NCBI GenBank assembly: GCA_037074615.1
Contig: CM073558.1
Location: 8,246,001-8,310,000, forward strand
DNA length: 64,000 nucleotides
DNA from: Leucaena leucocephala
Lineage: Eukaryota; Streptophyta; Magnoliopsida; Fabales; Fabaceae
Reading direction: 5' to 3'
Shown here: piece after piece, positions 45,373 through 57,860 of the stretch
Numbering within the stretch: the first letter of the stretch is position 1
How the letters are laid out: every line of letters begins with the position of its first letter
Notes under the pieces: generated by a model
Seen by the model: only the letters and a program-made list of their open reading frames with translations
The model's database searches: none
What the model was told of the DNA's origin: nothing
Made by a program: the position numbers and the translations under genes

Positions 45373-46982
45373 TTGTTTGAGATCCCATTGTCTTGCTTGT
45401 TGATTTTTAATCCTCATGAGTAACAATATGAGATAAAATATGGGATACATGGACCTCTAGATATCATAATTTATTTTATTTTTTATCTTTTAACCATTTG
45501 TTCATTTGTAATCTTGTGAGAGTTGTCGAAAAGTGAAAGGTTATCACTATTGAACTAGCTCAGAGAAGAGGTTGTCGTGACGGTGTGAGTCACTAGGAGC
45601 GTCACCGTGAGACCACTGTCAGAGTCGCCAAAACATGGAGAACGATTAGCCATGCGAGCCGCAATTGAATATGCTAGAAAAGAAGCCTAAGATAGCCGAA
45701 AAACCCTCCCTAAAAGTCAGCGGCGTCGTTATCGCTACAGGTGGAGGTCGCGGTTATGGGTCTAGTTAGATTAACTCAATTAAACGAGAATGAAGGCCAA
45801 AAATAGTGTGTTTCTGCCTTGAGCTGAAACGCATTGTTTAGTTAAAGCGTATAGGCTGAACATTTTTTTTGTGTTTTCATTCTGGGTCACAATTGATTTT
45901 GGGCCATATAGTATAATTTTTTGTAAAACTATCTAGGCCCCTTCATGATTTGGTTGTTGTTTAAATATTTTTTTCCTTGGATGTCTGCTAGGCCTTGCGG
46001 TTTCTAGGCTAAACATAAGTTTTTTTTTTCCTTCTGGAAAATGCCTTTTTGGGCCTGGATTTTTAGTTTTTGTTTCTGAAAAATATTTTTAGGCTCTATC
46101 TTGAACTTTTGTGTAAGGGTCATTTGGTTTTATTTCCATAAAATATTTTGGGCCTTTTAATTTAATTTTTCATAATATATTTGTTCAAAATAAATTAATT
46201 TCTTTTTAATTTTAATGTCCTTTTAATACTATTATATACACTGTAAATATTTAAATTAAGAAAAATTAATTTCTTCATTATTTTGTCATTTGAAAAAGGT
46301 ATTTATAAATTTTAATTTTTGATTTGTTCTTTAATTGCCTATTTTGTACATTTATTTATTCTCTGGCAATTAAAATAATTATTTAATTTTTGTAAAAACT
46401 TTTTGAGTTGAAATTAATCATTAAACATTTTTGGGGCATAAAATAGTGGGAGAATTTAAATTAAATTATTTAATCATATTTATTGATTAAATTAATTTAT
46501 TAAATGCTCAATTAAGTTGTGCATATTTGGATTTTAAATGCACATTAATGATATTTGTTATTAGCGTGCAATTCCCTGAGGAGTAGCTACAACATTCTTG
46601 TTTATTGAATTTTATTGGACAAATTAATTAATCACATATAGATTTGAAATATCAATTATAATTAAATATATAGCTATGATTTATCTTTACCCACAGGTAG
46701 ATATCTCATAATTATATATTTAATAAGGGTGAGATATAATGACCTTGTTATTTTTTAAGTAACCCATAGGTATTAGAAAAGTACAAATGTATTATAGTTC
46801 TATCACTTTAGTTAAATACATGCTATGCTAATGCCTTTACCCACATGTAGACATTGGTGATACGTATTTATATTGCTTGCATGCTACATTCACGCTAAGA
46901 ATGCATACATGGCACAGTGAATTATGATTGCTTCAAAATCTAACTCGTGAGCTTATTTGTACATTTGTCTATTTTTATTTTG
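45373..46982 (+). other. 5' untranslated leader of the copia element
   Basis: 1.6 kb without long frames. A GC-richer stretch at 45530-45770 (GGTTGTCGTGACGGTG, GGAGGTCGCGGTTATGGG) is followed by T-rich DNA and two similar ACCCACA.GTAGA.AT stretches near 46690 and 46850. Confidence 0.5.
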
Positions 46983-47575
46983 TAGATCCAATTACTTCCC
47001 CAAGGATTATGGCTTATGTAAGCCACAAAATAATCTTAGATAGCACCACTAACTATGCTGATTAGAGAGATGATTTTTTGTTATAGATCGATTTCTTGGA
47101 CATTGATTATGCCTTGAGGTATGAAAACCTTCGATACTAGATGATGCCTCTGATGACAGAGAAGTAAAGTAAATGTATAATATGTGAGAGTAGAGCAACC
47201 ACTTATCTCTTCTACTTATACAACAAAGGATCACTAGAAGCATTAGGGGATCAGTCCCTAAGTGTGACACAGTCAAAGGGTACTTGAAAGCTTTAGATAA
47301 GTAATTCAAGCTGATAAACAAGTAGATGGGTGATGTTATCATGTCTGAATTATTCACTATGAGGCTTAAATGTATTGGTGGTGAGAGGCAACATATAATG
47401 AAGATGAGAGATCTAGTCTCTCAACTGAAATCCTTTGAAATGGAACCTATAGAGCAATTCCTGGTGCAATTGGCCTTGAACTCACTTCCTGTTCAATATG
47501 AATCTTTCAACATCTTGTTCAACACACATAAGAAGAAATGGTCAGTAGATGAACTACTGTCCATGTATGTTTAGA
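46983..47575 (+). pseudogene. copia gag, degenerate
   Basis: Traces SHKIILDSTTNYAD and DFLDIDYALRYENL (before 47326), interrupted by stops, then open at 47326-47574: LFTMRLKCIGGERQHIMKMR, LVSQLKSFEMEPIEQFLVQL, LNSLPVQYESFNILFNTHKK and WSVDELLSMYV. This is the helical gag core of copia elements (the 'MR.L...L......' and 'LP..Y..F' pattern). The N-terminal part is broken. Confidence 0.85.
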
Positions 47576-48230
47576 AAGAGACTAGATTGCTAATGAGTGA
47601 GAAAGGTGCACAAAAGGAGGCACATCTAGTAGAAAGTTCTATAGTTGGCAGTAGAAGGAAAAACAGGGGAAAGAAAGATAAAAGAAAAAATGGAGAATTT
47701 CCTACTATTTTAGCTACTAGCAAAAGGAATGTCATATGCTTCTTTTGTAAGGAAAATGGGCACATGAGGAATAAGGGTCTCAAGAAGAAGGCATGGCTTG
47801 AAAAGAGAGGTATGTTTTCAACGTGTGTTACTTTTGAATCTAATTTTTCTAACGTTAATGATGATACTTGATAGATTGACACTGGTTCAATGATCCATAT
47901 TTCAACTACCTTGTAGGATTTGTCTAATAAGCAGGCTTCCACATCCCAAAGAGGAAATTATCCTATCAGGTAGTGGGAAAAGAGATTCTGTGAAAGATGT
48001 TAGAACTTTTTGCATAATTTTTTTGAATAATCATGTTTTGGACCTTTATGATATTTTTTATGTTCCCTCTTACAAGAGGAATTTGATTTCTATGTCAAAA
48101 CTTATTTTATTTGATTATCATTTAGTTCTTTCTATGAAACTTATGATTTTTATCGAAGGATTATATTTTAATTGCCAATTTAGTTATGATTGATGGTTTA
48201 TTTAAAATTGTTTCTGATTCACATCAATTT
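47576..48230 (+). pseudogene. copia gag zinc knuckle and protease, degenerate
   Basis: The lysine-rich tail SRRKNRGKKDKRK is followed by CFFCKENGHMRNKGLKK, a zinc knuckle whose last cysteine is lost (CX2CX4HX4G). After one stop comes the protease site IDTGSMIHIST (DTG at 47878-47886). Then DLYDIFYVPSYKRNLISMSK (47990-48193), the conserved protease/pre-integrase linker of copia pol. Confidence 0.85.
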
Positions 48231-49344
48231 TTTTGTTTCGTGTGGTACTAAAAAAAGTGTCATCGATGATACTTCTTATATTTTGTGACATAGGAGATTG
48301 AGACATATCTTCATTGATAGAATTAAAAGGTTAAATAAAGATGAAATTTTGATATCTTTAGACTATTCATAATTTGATTCTTGTGTGGATTGCATAAGGG
48401 AAAATTCTACCAATAAGTCATATAAAGGGGCTAAGTGAAGTTCTGAATTGTTAGAAATTATACACACAGATATTTGTTGCCCTGATTTTATTATGCATGG
48501 TCAAAAGTACTTTATCACCTTTATTGACTATTACTCACGATACACATATGTTTACATGCCTTTTAATAAAAGTGAGACACTAAATACTTTCAAGGAATAT
48601 AATGTAGAAATAGAAAAACATATTGAGAAACCAATCAAGATTATGAGATTATACCGAGGTGGTGAGTATTATGGAAGATACACTAGTGAATGACAAGTAC
48701 CGAGTCTATTTACTGATTTTCTTCAAGAGCAAGATATAGTAGCCTAGTATATTATGCTTGGCTCACTTGACATGAATGGTATAGCAGAAAGAAGAAATAA
48801 GTCCTTCCTGTATATGGTTAGGAGAATGATAAGTAGTTATAAACTTCTAACTTCCCTATGGAAGGAAGCATTCAAGACAGCCACATACATATTAAATAAG
48901 ATTCCAATAAAGGCAATGTCCAAGACACCCTTTCAAATCTGGAAAGGTTAGAAACCCAGTTTAAATCATTTCAAGGTATGGGGTTGTCCTGCTAAATTAA
49001 GAGTGTATAATTCACAGGAGAAGAAGTTGGACCCCAAGACTATTAGAGCTTAGATTTTAGGCTATGTAGAAAGGTCAAAAGGTCATAAGTTTTATTGTCC
49101 TCTAACTTTTAAAAGGTTTGTAGAGTCTAGGAATGCCAAATTTCATGAGAATGATGTGATTAGTAGAAGTGATTATCCTCTAGATGATCACATATAGCAA
49201 ACCACTAACAATATTCATGAGAGAAAGTCAATAGTTAATGATCATCCTACTATTAGGATTGACATTGAATATGATGTAGACCCTATAGCTTAAGTTGATA
49301 ATGTTAAACAAGATGGACATATACAAGATCAAGCTATCACACAA
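48231..49344 (+). pseudogene. copia integrase, degenerate
   Basis: TSYILWHRRLRHIFIDRIKR (pre-integrase) precedes the core at 48448-48693: LEIIHTDICCPDF, YFITFIDYYSRYTYVYMPF, KIMRLYRGGEYYGRY (the usual RSD.GGEY has lost its aspartate: R-L-Y). Then ERRNKSFLYMVRRMISSYKL and LWKEAFKTATYILNKIPIKA (48754-48951), and KVWGCPAKLRVYN with the tail up to 49344. Stops separate the blocks. The D-to-Y change in RSD would remove a catalytic residue of the DDE triad. Confidence 0.85.
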
Positions 49345-50229
49345 GTGGAACCACTACAAAATATGATAGAGGATGTCCCTATTCAGCAACCTGGATTAAC
49401 CCAAGAGGTTGAATTAAGGAGGTCAGTTAGAGAAAGAAGATTAGTATTACCAGATTACTATGTAGTGTATTCTACTAAAGTTGACTATGATGCAATTATT
49501 GAGAATGGTCATTTAACATTCACTCAGGCCATGAAGAGTGTGAATTCTAAACTGTGGCATGATGCTATGATTGATGAAATAAATTCCATGGCAAACAACC
49601 AGGTTTATGAACTTGTAGAGTTTTCTAGTAGGTCTAAGGCTATTGGTTGTAAATGGGTATATAAAACCAAAAGAGACTCACAAGGTAACATTGATAGATA
49701 CAAGGTTAGGTTGGTTGCTAAGGGCTTCACTCAAGTGGAGGGAATCGATTACAGTGAAACTTTTTTACCTATATACAAGAAAGATTTATTTTGCATCATT
49801 ATGGCATTGGTTTCCCATTTTGATATAGTGTTGCACCAAATGGATGTGAAGTCTATATGAAACAGCTTGAGGGATTTGTTGTGAAGGTAAAGAACAATTG
49901 ATATGCAAGTTAAAGAAAGATCAATATATGGTTTGAAACATGTTTTACGATAGTGGTACTTGAAGTTTCATGAAGTGATCACATCATTTAGTTTTGTTGA
50001 GAACATCATGGATGATTGTATATACCATAAGGCTAGTAGGACTATGATCATATTATTTATTTTATATGTGGATAACATTTTTCTTGCTACCAATGATCTA
50101 GGACTATTGCATGAGGTGAAACAATTTCTGTTTAAGAGTTTTGATATGAAAGACATGGGTGAGACATATTATGTCATTGGTATAAATATCCCTAGAGAAA
50201 GAGTCCAATATCTTGTAGTCTTGTCTTAA
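49345..50229 (+). pseudogene. copia reverse transcriptase, degenerate
   Basis: Open 49345-49860: RRSVRERRLVLPDYYVVYST, WHDAMIDEINSMANNQVYEL, IGCKWVYKTKRDSQGNIDRY, LVAKGFTQVEGIDYSETFLP and HQMDVKS. Then a stop, GLKHVLRQWYLKFH in another frame, and 49960-50229 with ILFILYVDNIFLATND, where the catalytic YVDD reads YVDN (50065-50076), followed by KSFDMKDMGETYYVIGINI. Stop codons and the changed active site rule out activity. Confidence 0.88.
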
Positions 50230-51037
50230 GAAGCTTACATTGGAAAAATTCTTGAACGAATCAGAATATAAAACTATTAATCTAATATAGCTCCTATTGA
50301 AAATAGAGATAAATTTAGTCTAGGTCAATGTCCTGAAACTGAGTTTAAAAAGAAATAGATAGAAAATGTCATATATACCTTAGCGGTAGGAAGTTTGATG
50401 TATGCACAAGTTTGTATAAGACTTGACATTGTTTTTACTATGGGTATGTTGGGAAGATACCAAAGTAATCTTGGAGAAGCATATTGGATAGCTACAAAGA
50501 AGGTGTTTAGGTACCTACAAGGTACTAAACACTACATGCTCACATATAGAAGAACAGACAATATGGAATAATTGGATACTCAGATTTAGACTTTGGAGGA
50601 TGTGTAAACACAAATAAGTCTACATCTTATTATATCTTCCTATTATCAGAAGGAGCTATATCATAGAGAAGCGCAAAGCAAACTCAAACAACTCCTTCTA
50701 CTGGTAATGTTAAGTATATTACATGTTTTGAAGCAAGTTCACAAGCTATTTAGATAAGGAATTTGATTATTGGGCTCAAGATTGTGGATTTAATCTCTAA
50801 GCTAATAAGAATGTACTATGATAATGCAGGTGTAGTGGTTATAGCAAACAACAAAAGGAATAAAAGTTTAAGCAAGTTTGTAAAAATTAAATTCCTATGC
50901 TTAAGAGAAAGAGTTTAGGATGGCCAAGTTTATGTTGAATGTATCAATACATTAGATATGTTAACTGATCCTTTGGTGAAAGGATTAAAGTCGAACATCT
51001 TTGTCACACGTACCTCATATGGGACTTCGTCCTTCTC
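50230..51037 (+). pseudogene. copia RNase H and C-terminal end of pol, degenerate
   Basis: Traces in changing frames: YSNIAPIENRDKFSLGQCP, MYAQVCIRLDIVFTMGMLGR, YLQGTKHYML, YSDLDFGGCVNTNKST, then DMLTDPLVKGLKS near 50960, the conserved 'LTDPLTKGL' end of copia pol, and a stop at about 51035. A purine-rich TTAGTGGAGGTATGAG follows and may be the PPT. Confidence 0.75.
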
Positions 51038-51299
51038 TTGATTAGTGGAGGTATGAGCAATAAAATCAGATTTTATGGTTTATCATTTCAAATTTATGAC
51101 TATCTACATTTGTAATATTGAAAATGATAAACATTGAGACAATAACCGAATGAACATTGAGTTCATATATAAAGTGATACCCATTAAGTGATAATACTAC
51201 CTGTAATACATGAAAGGTAATACTTGATAGAAAAGGACTTATCGCCATGATTCAGTTTACCTTAATAGGGCAATGACATTGAGTATACAGGGCAAGTGA
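51038..51299 (+). other. Region after pol, expected 3' LTR not recognised
   Basis: AT-rich and non-coding. I could not match it to 44872-45357. Either the 3' LTR start is here but diverged, or it was lost when the X module arrived. Confidence 0.35.
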
Positions 51300-52120
51300 A
51301 AGAGTGTGAGTTGTTGTGGTGGTGAAATGACCACTATATCCCTTGGCATAATTAAAGCATAAAAGTAATAGCAAGATAATAGTATAATAAACTGCACTGA
51401 GTTGTTGAACGTGAGCATCATTCTTAAGAAAAAGTATCAAGTATTATTATTAAGTGGGTATATAGGTTTAAGGATCACATATTAATCCCATTATTAGGCT
51501 ACAACTCAAAAATCCAAACCCAAGATCCCGTAAACCCTTGGATCACAAGAAAACAAAGTTGACTGAAAACTCAAATGACTTATCGACATTATCTAGGCTA
51601 AACTCTTGGACATTTCTCCTTTGAGGCAAATATCCCCTTCTCGCCCCTATCATTCTCCTTAAATCAATAGTGCTTTAAGGCTTTTGGATTATCTCTAGTG
51701 CTCTAGAGAGGATTATTTTCATTAGGGGTTTATTATTCAGTTTTAGTCTCATGCTATAAAGGCTTAACGGGAGTCCCTTGCTATTGAGACTTGATGAGAG
51801 CCCCCTACTATGAAGAATGTATAGAGTTCTCTACTATGGAAATTACACAACATAGGCGACAAAATTAGGGAAGATAGTATTAGGGAATATAGAAATCCCT
51901 TGCTATGGAGACTTGATAGGAATATCCTACTATTGAGACATGACAGTAGTCTCTTACTATAGAGACTGCACAACAATCTTTTATGTCAAAAATTGAGCAA
52001 GCAAGGAGGCAGCATTGGGGAAGACATTGACTGCTCCAGCTGAAGGTAAAACTAGATCCATGGATGTAATTTGTCTTAGGAACAGATCCAAATCAATGCT
52101 TTGGCACCCAGTAGTTATAA
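51300..52120 (+). repeat. Repeat module X, copy 1 (with the last ~40 bp of module Y)
   Basis: GGTGGTGAAATGACCACTAT and CCCTTGG.ATAATTAAAGCAT open the module. Then ATAATAGTATAATAAACTGC, CCTTTGAGGCAAATATCCCC, a set of CCTTGCTATGGAGACTTGAT-like variants repeated several times (51770-51970) and, at the end, AATGCTTTGGCACCCAGTAG. The same order is found at 56282-56999. The terminal CTTTGGCACCCA is reminiscent of an LTR/PBS junction of other gypsy elements, so X may be LTR-derived; uncertain. Confidence 0.6.
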
Positions 52121-54287
52121 TGGAAGAAACTCTGATCTTCAGGCTATTAGACTCTATTATTTTGATGATAACAATTGATAAAAGTATTGAAAAGAGTTTT
52201 AAACTTAATTGAATATGATTTGAGCATTTATCTATAAGATTATCGATAAGAGGTTTACTCGATAAGCTCTTTGATAAATCGGAAAGAATTTTGTGAAGGA
52301 ACAATGATTTTTGAAAAGCATTTATCTAAGACCTATTCGATAAGGTTGCTTATTGATAAGATTTTGATAAGTCAATATTGCCTTAGTTTATGAAAAAGCC
52401 TGTCACTATTTTGAAAATGGAACTTATCGAAGAGTTACTTGATCAATATATTTATCGATAAAGACTTCGATCAACAAACTCTGTGGAACTTATTTTTCAA
52501 ATGCATTTCTTGAAGAATTGATCGATAAATACAATTATCGATAATGCATTTGATAAATGAAGACAACTATTTAAGCTTCACTGTTTTAAATGAACTTATC
52601 AATTTATCGATAAGCAATTTGATAAATATCGAATGTTTTAATTGAATCATATTTCAATACTAATTTATCAAAGTAATAATCGTTAAGAGGATTTATCGAA
52701 GAATACTCCGATAAATAGAGTAAAACCAAATCTCAAATTAATCACTGAAGCTTTGATTTGACAACTAATTTTGATAGTAATTAATTACTTATAATGTTGT
52801 TAATTTATTTGAATTATATCTCTATGAAGACTTTAAAAATATTGTAAAAAAGAAGAGAGATTAAACATAAAAGAAAAAAGTTTGATTCATTATTCTTCAA
52901 CTCTTATCGATAAATTATTCTATAAGCCTATCTATCGAAGGATGCTTCAATAAATTGGATATTCTGAAATGTCTTGAAAAGCTTAATGAACTTATTTGAC
53001 TTTTTATTGAAGTCTTCTTCGATAAGACCTATATTCAATGAACACTTTAGTAAACATAAAGAATATGAACTCATAAAAGCTTTAACATATAATTCTTTGT
53101 ATGATCTTAAAGAGATTATGACTTGCTTTTATGTGATATATAATCTTATGAATTGCTATTTCCAATTGATTGAGATAAGGTTAAACATCAAAGTTTGAAA
53201 GTATATTATGCAAAAATATGTCGATGAATTATTCAATAAGGATATTTATCAAAGAACATTTTGATAAATTGACTATCTTGTTAAAATCTAAAATAACCAA
53301 GTATGTGTTATTTAAAAGATTATTATTTAAAACACTTTTTGATAAGCCTGGTTATTAAAGTATTGTTTGATAAGAATTAAAACTATTTCAATATAATTCA
53401 TTAGTAATTTATCGAAGTCTTTTTCGATAAGGCACCTATTCGATGAGTACTTCAATAATATTCAACAAATACTAAATTGATTTTCAAAACTCGACTTTAA
53501 CATAATTTTATGTTTAAACTTTAATAACTTGGAATCAACTGCTAGATGCTTAAAGTGTTTATATATCATTTATGAAACAAACTTACCGATCATTTGCAAG
53601 AACAAATGAAGAAATCTTAAAAAGGTAAGATCTGTCCAAGTGCATAAGTCAGCATTAACAACTATTTCAATAGTTATCTAACAGATTTATGAAGAACCCA
53701 TCTATAAAAGAAGTTGAAGAAGAAAAGATGAAGTTGGAGATTGAGTGATTAAAAATGATGATGAGAAGATATGAGAAAAACTCAACTATACCCTACAATT
53801 ATATACATTGATATATTGAGTGTACTCTATTTTACTCCAGTTCTTCTCTTATGAATAGAGTATGTCATATTACTTGTGAGAGAGAAACTTTGATAATATG
53901 TACTAAGTGTTTAGCACAATCACTTTACAAAGAGATATATATTTTTCAATCTTTTACAGAGATAATCAAGAGTGGGAGTCTCTTGAGTAGGCTGATACCT
54001 TACAGGTTGTAAGGGGAGTAAGTGGGAATCTCATATTATGTATTGAGGCGCCAAGAGTATGATTAATCTTAGGGAGATAGTGAAACTGTTAGAGGTACTC
54101 TGGGGACTGAACAAGGCAAAATGGATTGGGTTGAACCAGTATAAAATCATCTTTGTGCAATATCTCTTCATCATTTTCCTTCATAGGTGATATTTTTCTG
54201 AACTCAATCTCTTTATTTGTATCTAAGTTTAAAATTTTTAAAATCACCCAATTCACCCTATCTTGGGTGAAATAGCCAGAACTAACA
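52121..54287 (+). mobile_element. SIRE-like LTR of a second subfamily, 2.17 kb
   Basis: It lies between module X and module Y and ends GCCAGAACTAACA, like the LTR ends at 31363 (reverse) and 61623. Shared text with the 59906 LTR: TTTTGAT.AT..CAA near the start, GGCGCCAAGAG/GGCTCCAAGAG, GGAGATAGTGAAA, ACCAGTATAAA and CACCCAATTCA near the end. It carries the TTATCGATAA palindrome array. No gag or pol inside and no clear 5-bp duplication. Confidence 0.65.
52210..53470. repeat. Palindrome array, core TTATCGATAA
   Basis: Exact TTATCGATAA near 52242, 52450, 52528, 52606 and 52906, with many half sites (TTATCGAA, TTCGATAAG, TCGATAAATT). It is the counterpart of the TAATCGATTA array in the sister LTRs; both share the central ATCGAT. 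Confidence 0.75.
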
Positions 54288-54751
54288 CAGGCAATTAGAG
54301 TCTATAAAAAAATTAGGAGATCATAATAGTTCCTAAAAATCATCCATCTTTGACATGTATATTATAAGAAGTAATCTTACTCTTGCCTCTAGAATAAGCA
54401 TAACCCTAAAAGCTCCCTGGCTTCCATAAATTTTAGTAATCATGTATTTAAATGCAAGGCGAGAGAGATATAGATTACACTTAAGCTGCTAATATACTAC
54501 ATGGCAAAACACTAAATGCCAGTAACATATTGGTGTAAGGGAAAATTGAAAAAATAAGCAGAAGAAAATGATAAGCTAATCTCATTCAAAATAAGGCAAG
54601 CAATTAAACAAATTTTATAGAAAGTTATCAATTTAAGGTACAAGCAATCAACATAGACATACCCATCAATTGGCTTAAGTAACTCAAGTGTGAGTATTTG
54701 AATGTCTTTATATGAAGGACCACCCCTGGTGGTGGAAGGAACACTACATAA
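54288..54751 (+). repeat. Repeat module Y, copy 1
   Basis: AGGAGATCATAATAGT.CCTA, GGCATGTATATTATAAGAAG-like text, TAATCTTACTCTTGCCTCT and GAAGGACCACCCCTGGTGG match 61640-62075 in order. It ends at CATAA (54747-54751), the first copy of the duplication made by the following solo LTR. Confidence 0.7.
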
Positions 54752-56281
54752 TGATAGGATACAATTTGAATATGGTTTCCTTGATATTTTTAATAGTTTT
54801 ATGGGAAGTTAACAATTCATTTTAGGCCTTTAATTGTGCTTTTGTATTAATACGTGATTGTGCATGGCAATGTGCTGATTAAAGGGTTAAATGGTAAATT
54901 AACTTTTCCAAACTGCATTTATGTTATTCTTCAATTATTTAGACTTTTGCAGAAAGCTTTGATTTTGAATTGTAGGTATTTTGGAGGAGAACTAAGGACT
55001 AAGGGGAGTAGAAAAGAAATCACAAGACAAAGAGGACTAAATAAGGAAGCTAGTTTATGTGGTCTTTAGTCGCGACCAAAGTGTCCACAGGTCGCGACCT
55101 TATTTCTTTTAGGAAGCTTTTCTACATTTATAGGTCATGACCAAAATATGGATCAGGTCACGACTAAAAGGGACAGTTAGTGAAGCTGCTTATTTTTCAT
55201 TAGGTTATTCTGGAATTAAAGGAAAGAGGAGCAGTCAGACGAAGGGTAGCTGGATTTTTTACCAGATCTGGTAAGAAGCATTGCTCACTCTCTCTAAACA
55301 TTCTCTCTATAACCTTCACACATATCTTTCATTTTTCCTCACCTTTCCACAGATTTTCACATTTTTGCATCGATTAATCCACTTCTACCATCTTATCTTA
55401 ACCTTTCAATCACCTTTTTCTGTATTCTTCATGGCATTATTTCTGGGCAGTGATGACAACACAATAGGAGCTATGAAAGGCTAAAAATTTAGTTTGTTGG
55501 TGATAGATAACATATCTTGAGCTCATGGGCTGCATTGAGGAGTTTTCTATCTTAATTTGCACCTATTTCATATTTTGACATTTCTAGATTTAGGGATTTC
55601 ATTGTATGAATAGGGATTGAATGTCAATTGATTATTCTTATATTAGATATTTGTAACTGACATTGGATGATGAGATTTTTGATTTTAATATAAACATTTT
55701 AGTTTTGATTTTTGGATAGTTGGACTATTGTCAATGATTATTGATGTTTAATTCAATTGTTTGGAGTCTACGGTTATCGATTGATGATCATTTAAGGGCA
55801 TTATCATCATCTGATTAATTACATACTACGTGGTTTCCAATAGGGTATTGAGAAGTTTTTAAGCTAGCTTTGATTAAATGAGTTTAAGAACTATTATTAT
55901 ACTGGACTCAATTGATTGATTGAGGTTTTACTTAAGACTTAGTGATTTCAAACCTCCCATATAAAATTAAGAGCAGGGATAGTTATGTTTTCATCATCAA
56001 GAGTCTTTCTTAACATATTGCTTTCACAATCCAACTCATTTTTATCTTAATAAAAAATACAAAAACATTAACTTCTCTGTACCCTTCTTTATAGCATCAA
56101 TATTCAATTAAATTCAAAAGCCCATGTTTTTACACAGTTTTTCAATGGCTTTACCCACCAATTTGCTAGGATTCCAATAAAAAGGCTCATTGAGAAGAAT
56201 GATATGGTTGTACCTTATAATACATTATTTTGTGTAATCATTATTTTTTATGGATCAGACGATGATAATATGAGCAAGTCA
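54752..56281 (+). mobile_element. Solo LTR splitting the Y-X junction, 1,530 bp
   Basis: TGATAGGATAC...GAGCAAGTCA with flanks CATAA (54747-54751) and CATAC (56282-56286). The uninterrupted Y-X junction at about 62070-62100 is the empty site. Inside: GTCGCGACC, GGTCGCGACC, GGTCATGACC and GGTCACGAC within 100 bases (55068-55167), a CT-rich stretch (55285-55400) and T-rich DNA. Open frames (54854-55069, 55281-55484) show no domain. Retroelement type not determined; LTRs with such TCGCGA palindromes are reminiscent of Athila-like gypsy elements, a weak assignment. Confidence 0.7.
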
Positions 56282-56999
56282 CATACCTTGGCAGAATTAA
56301 AGCATAAAAGCAATAGCAAGATAATAGTATAATAAACTGTACTGAGTTGTTAAACATGAGCATAATTCTTAAGAAACAGTATCAAGTATGATTATTAAGT
56401 GGGTATATAGTTTTTAGGATCACATATTAATGTAATTATTAGGCTACAACTTAAAAATCCAAACCTAAGATCCCATTTAAAACACACAAAAAACCCTAAA
56501 CCTAGATCCCCTGGATCATAAGAAGACAGTTAATTGAAAACTAAAATGAATTATCAACATTATTTGAGCTAAACTCCAAGACGTTTCTCCTTTGAGGCAA
56601 ATATCCCCCTCTTGCCCCTATCATTCTCTTCAAATCGATGCTTCAAGGTTGTTGGATTATATCCAGGGCTCTCGGGATAATTCTTTTCATATAGGGCCAA
56701 TTTTCTGGTTTTAGTCCCCTGCTGTGGAGACATGATGGGAGTCCATTGCTACTTATACTTGATGGGAATTCCTTGCTAAGGAGACTGCACAAGAGTACCC
56801 TGTTGTAGAAATTACACAAATTGACGTGATAGGATTCCCTTGTTGCGCAAATTGAACAATAACCCTTTGCGTCAAAAATTACACAAGCTTGGTGAAAGAA
56901 TTAGGGAAGACATTAAGTACTCCAATTGAAGGTAAAACCATATCTGTGAATCCAATGGGAACATATCCAAATCAATGCTTTGGCACCCAACAATTACAG
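56282..56999 (+). repeat. Repeat module X, copy 2
   Basis: CCTTGGCAGAATTAAAGCAT to AATGCTTTGGCACCCAACAA. About 80% like copy 1 by eye, with a few indels in the GGAGACT.GATGGGAGTCC section. The minus-strand open frame 56872-57150 is a shadow across the X/LTR junction. Confidence 0.65.
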
Positions 57000-57860
57000 T
57001 GGAAAATATTGAAAAATATGCTTTGGTGATGTCAAATATCAAAAAGTTTTTCAGTAATACTAAGAATATTTTAAATATACTAAAATGTTTTAATGTTTTA
57101 AAGGTTAGATTAATATATATGTTTTGACAAATAATATTTCTCATAAACAAGTTGATAAATTACTTCTATGTTGTTAAAAGTTGATCAAAAGTAATATAAG
57201 AAGTGTTTTTGTGCTTAAATATTGTTAAAAGAAGAAATTAATCAAGATTAATCAATTAATGGTAATTAATCAATTGTTTATTCGATTAATAAAAAGGTAG
57301 CCTTTTGTTTCATAAAGAGAAATAAGTTAATTGATTAATATCGAGAGCTTACCTGAATTGAAAAGTTAATTAATCGATTAACCTTTTGAAAATAGATTTT
57401 CAATTAAATAAAGATATGACTATTAATCGATTAGTTAATAGATTAATCTATATTAATATGTTAACTGTTCAATTAATTAGTGAAGTGTCTATTTTATGAA
57501 AATTCAATTATAAACTAATTAATCTATTAATGTGCATTAATAGATTAATTGTTCAATTAATATGTGTTGAAATATTTTCTCATTCATTCTTCTAAAATAC
57601 ATTAATCGACTAGGCATTCAATTAATTTACATTAATTGATTATTTATTTAATTAACATTAGAATCTTAAAAAATTTTAAATATATCTTTGTTTTAAGATA
57701 CAAATTCTTTTTATACTTCAAATTATTAATTTAAGTGATAATATGCTTATGTTTCTCATTATTCTTCTTCATAAATCATTTAAGAAACTTTTCTCCCTGA
57801 AATAACTTTATATGTTTGGAAAAATTAGATCAAAATGATGCCCTACTCTTCATTTCATAA
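57000..57860 (+). mobile_element. 5' LTR of the SIRE-type copy, 5' half only
   Basis: TGGAAAATATTG at 57000, then ATGTCAAATATCAAAAAGTT and on to AGTACTC at about 57860, following the 3' LTR (59906) up to its position 60780. The rest of the LTR, gag, protease and integrase are deleted; RT follows directly. Contains degraded TAATCGATTA motifs (57235-57660). Confidence 0.75.

Noticed and set aside
47049..47942. Minus-strand open frames over the plus-strand copia gag
   Set aside because: Antisense shadows; the plus-strand reading gives the gag core, zinc knuckle and protease site.
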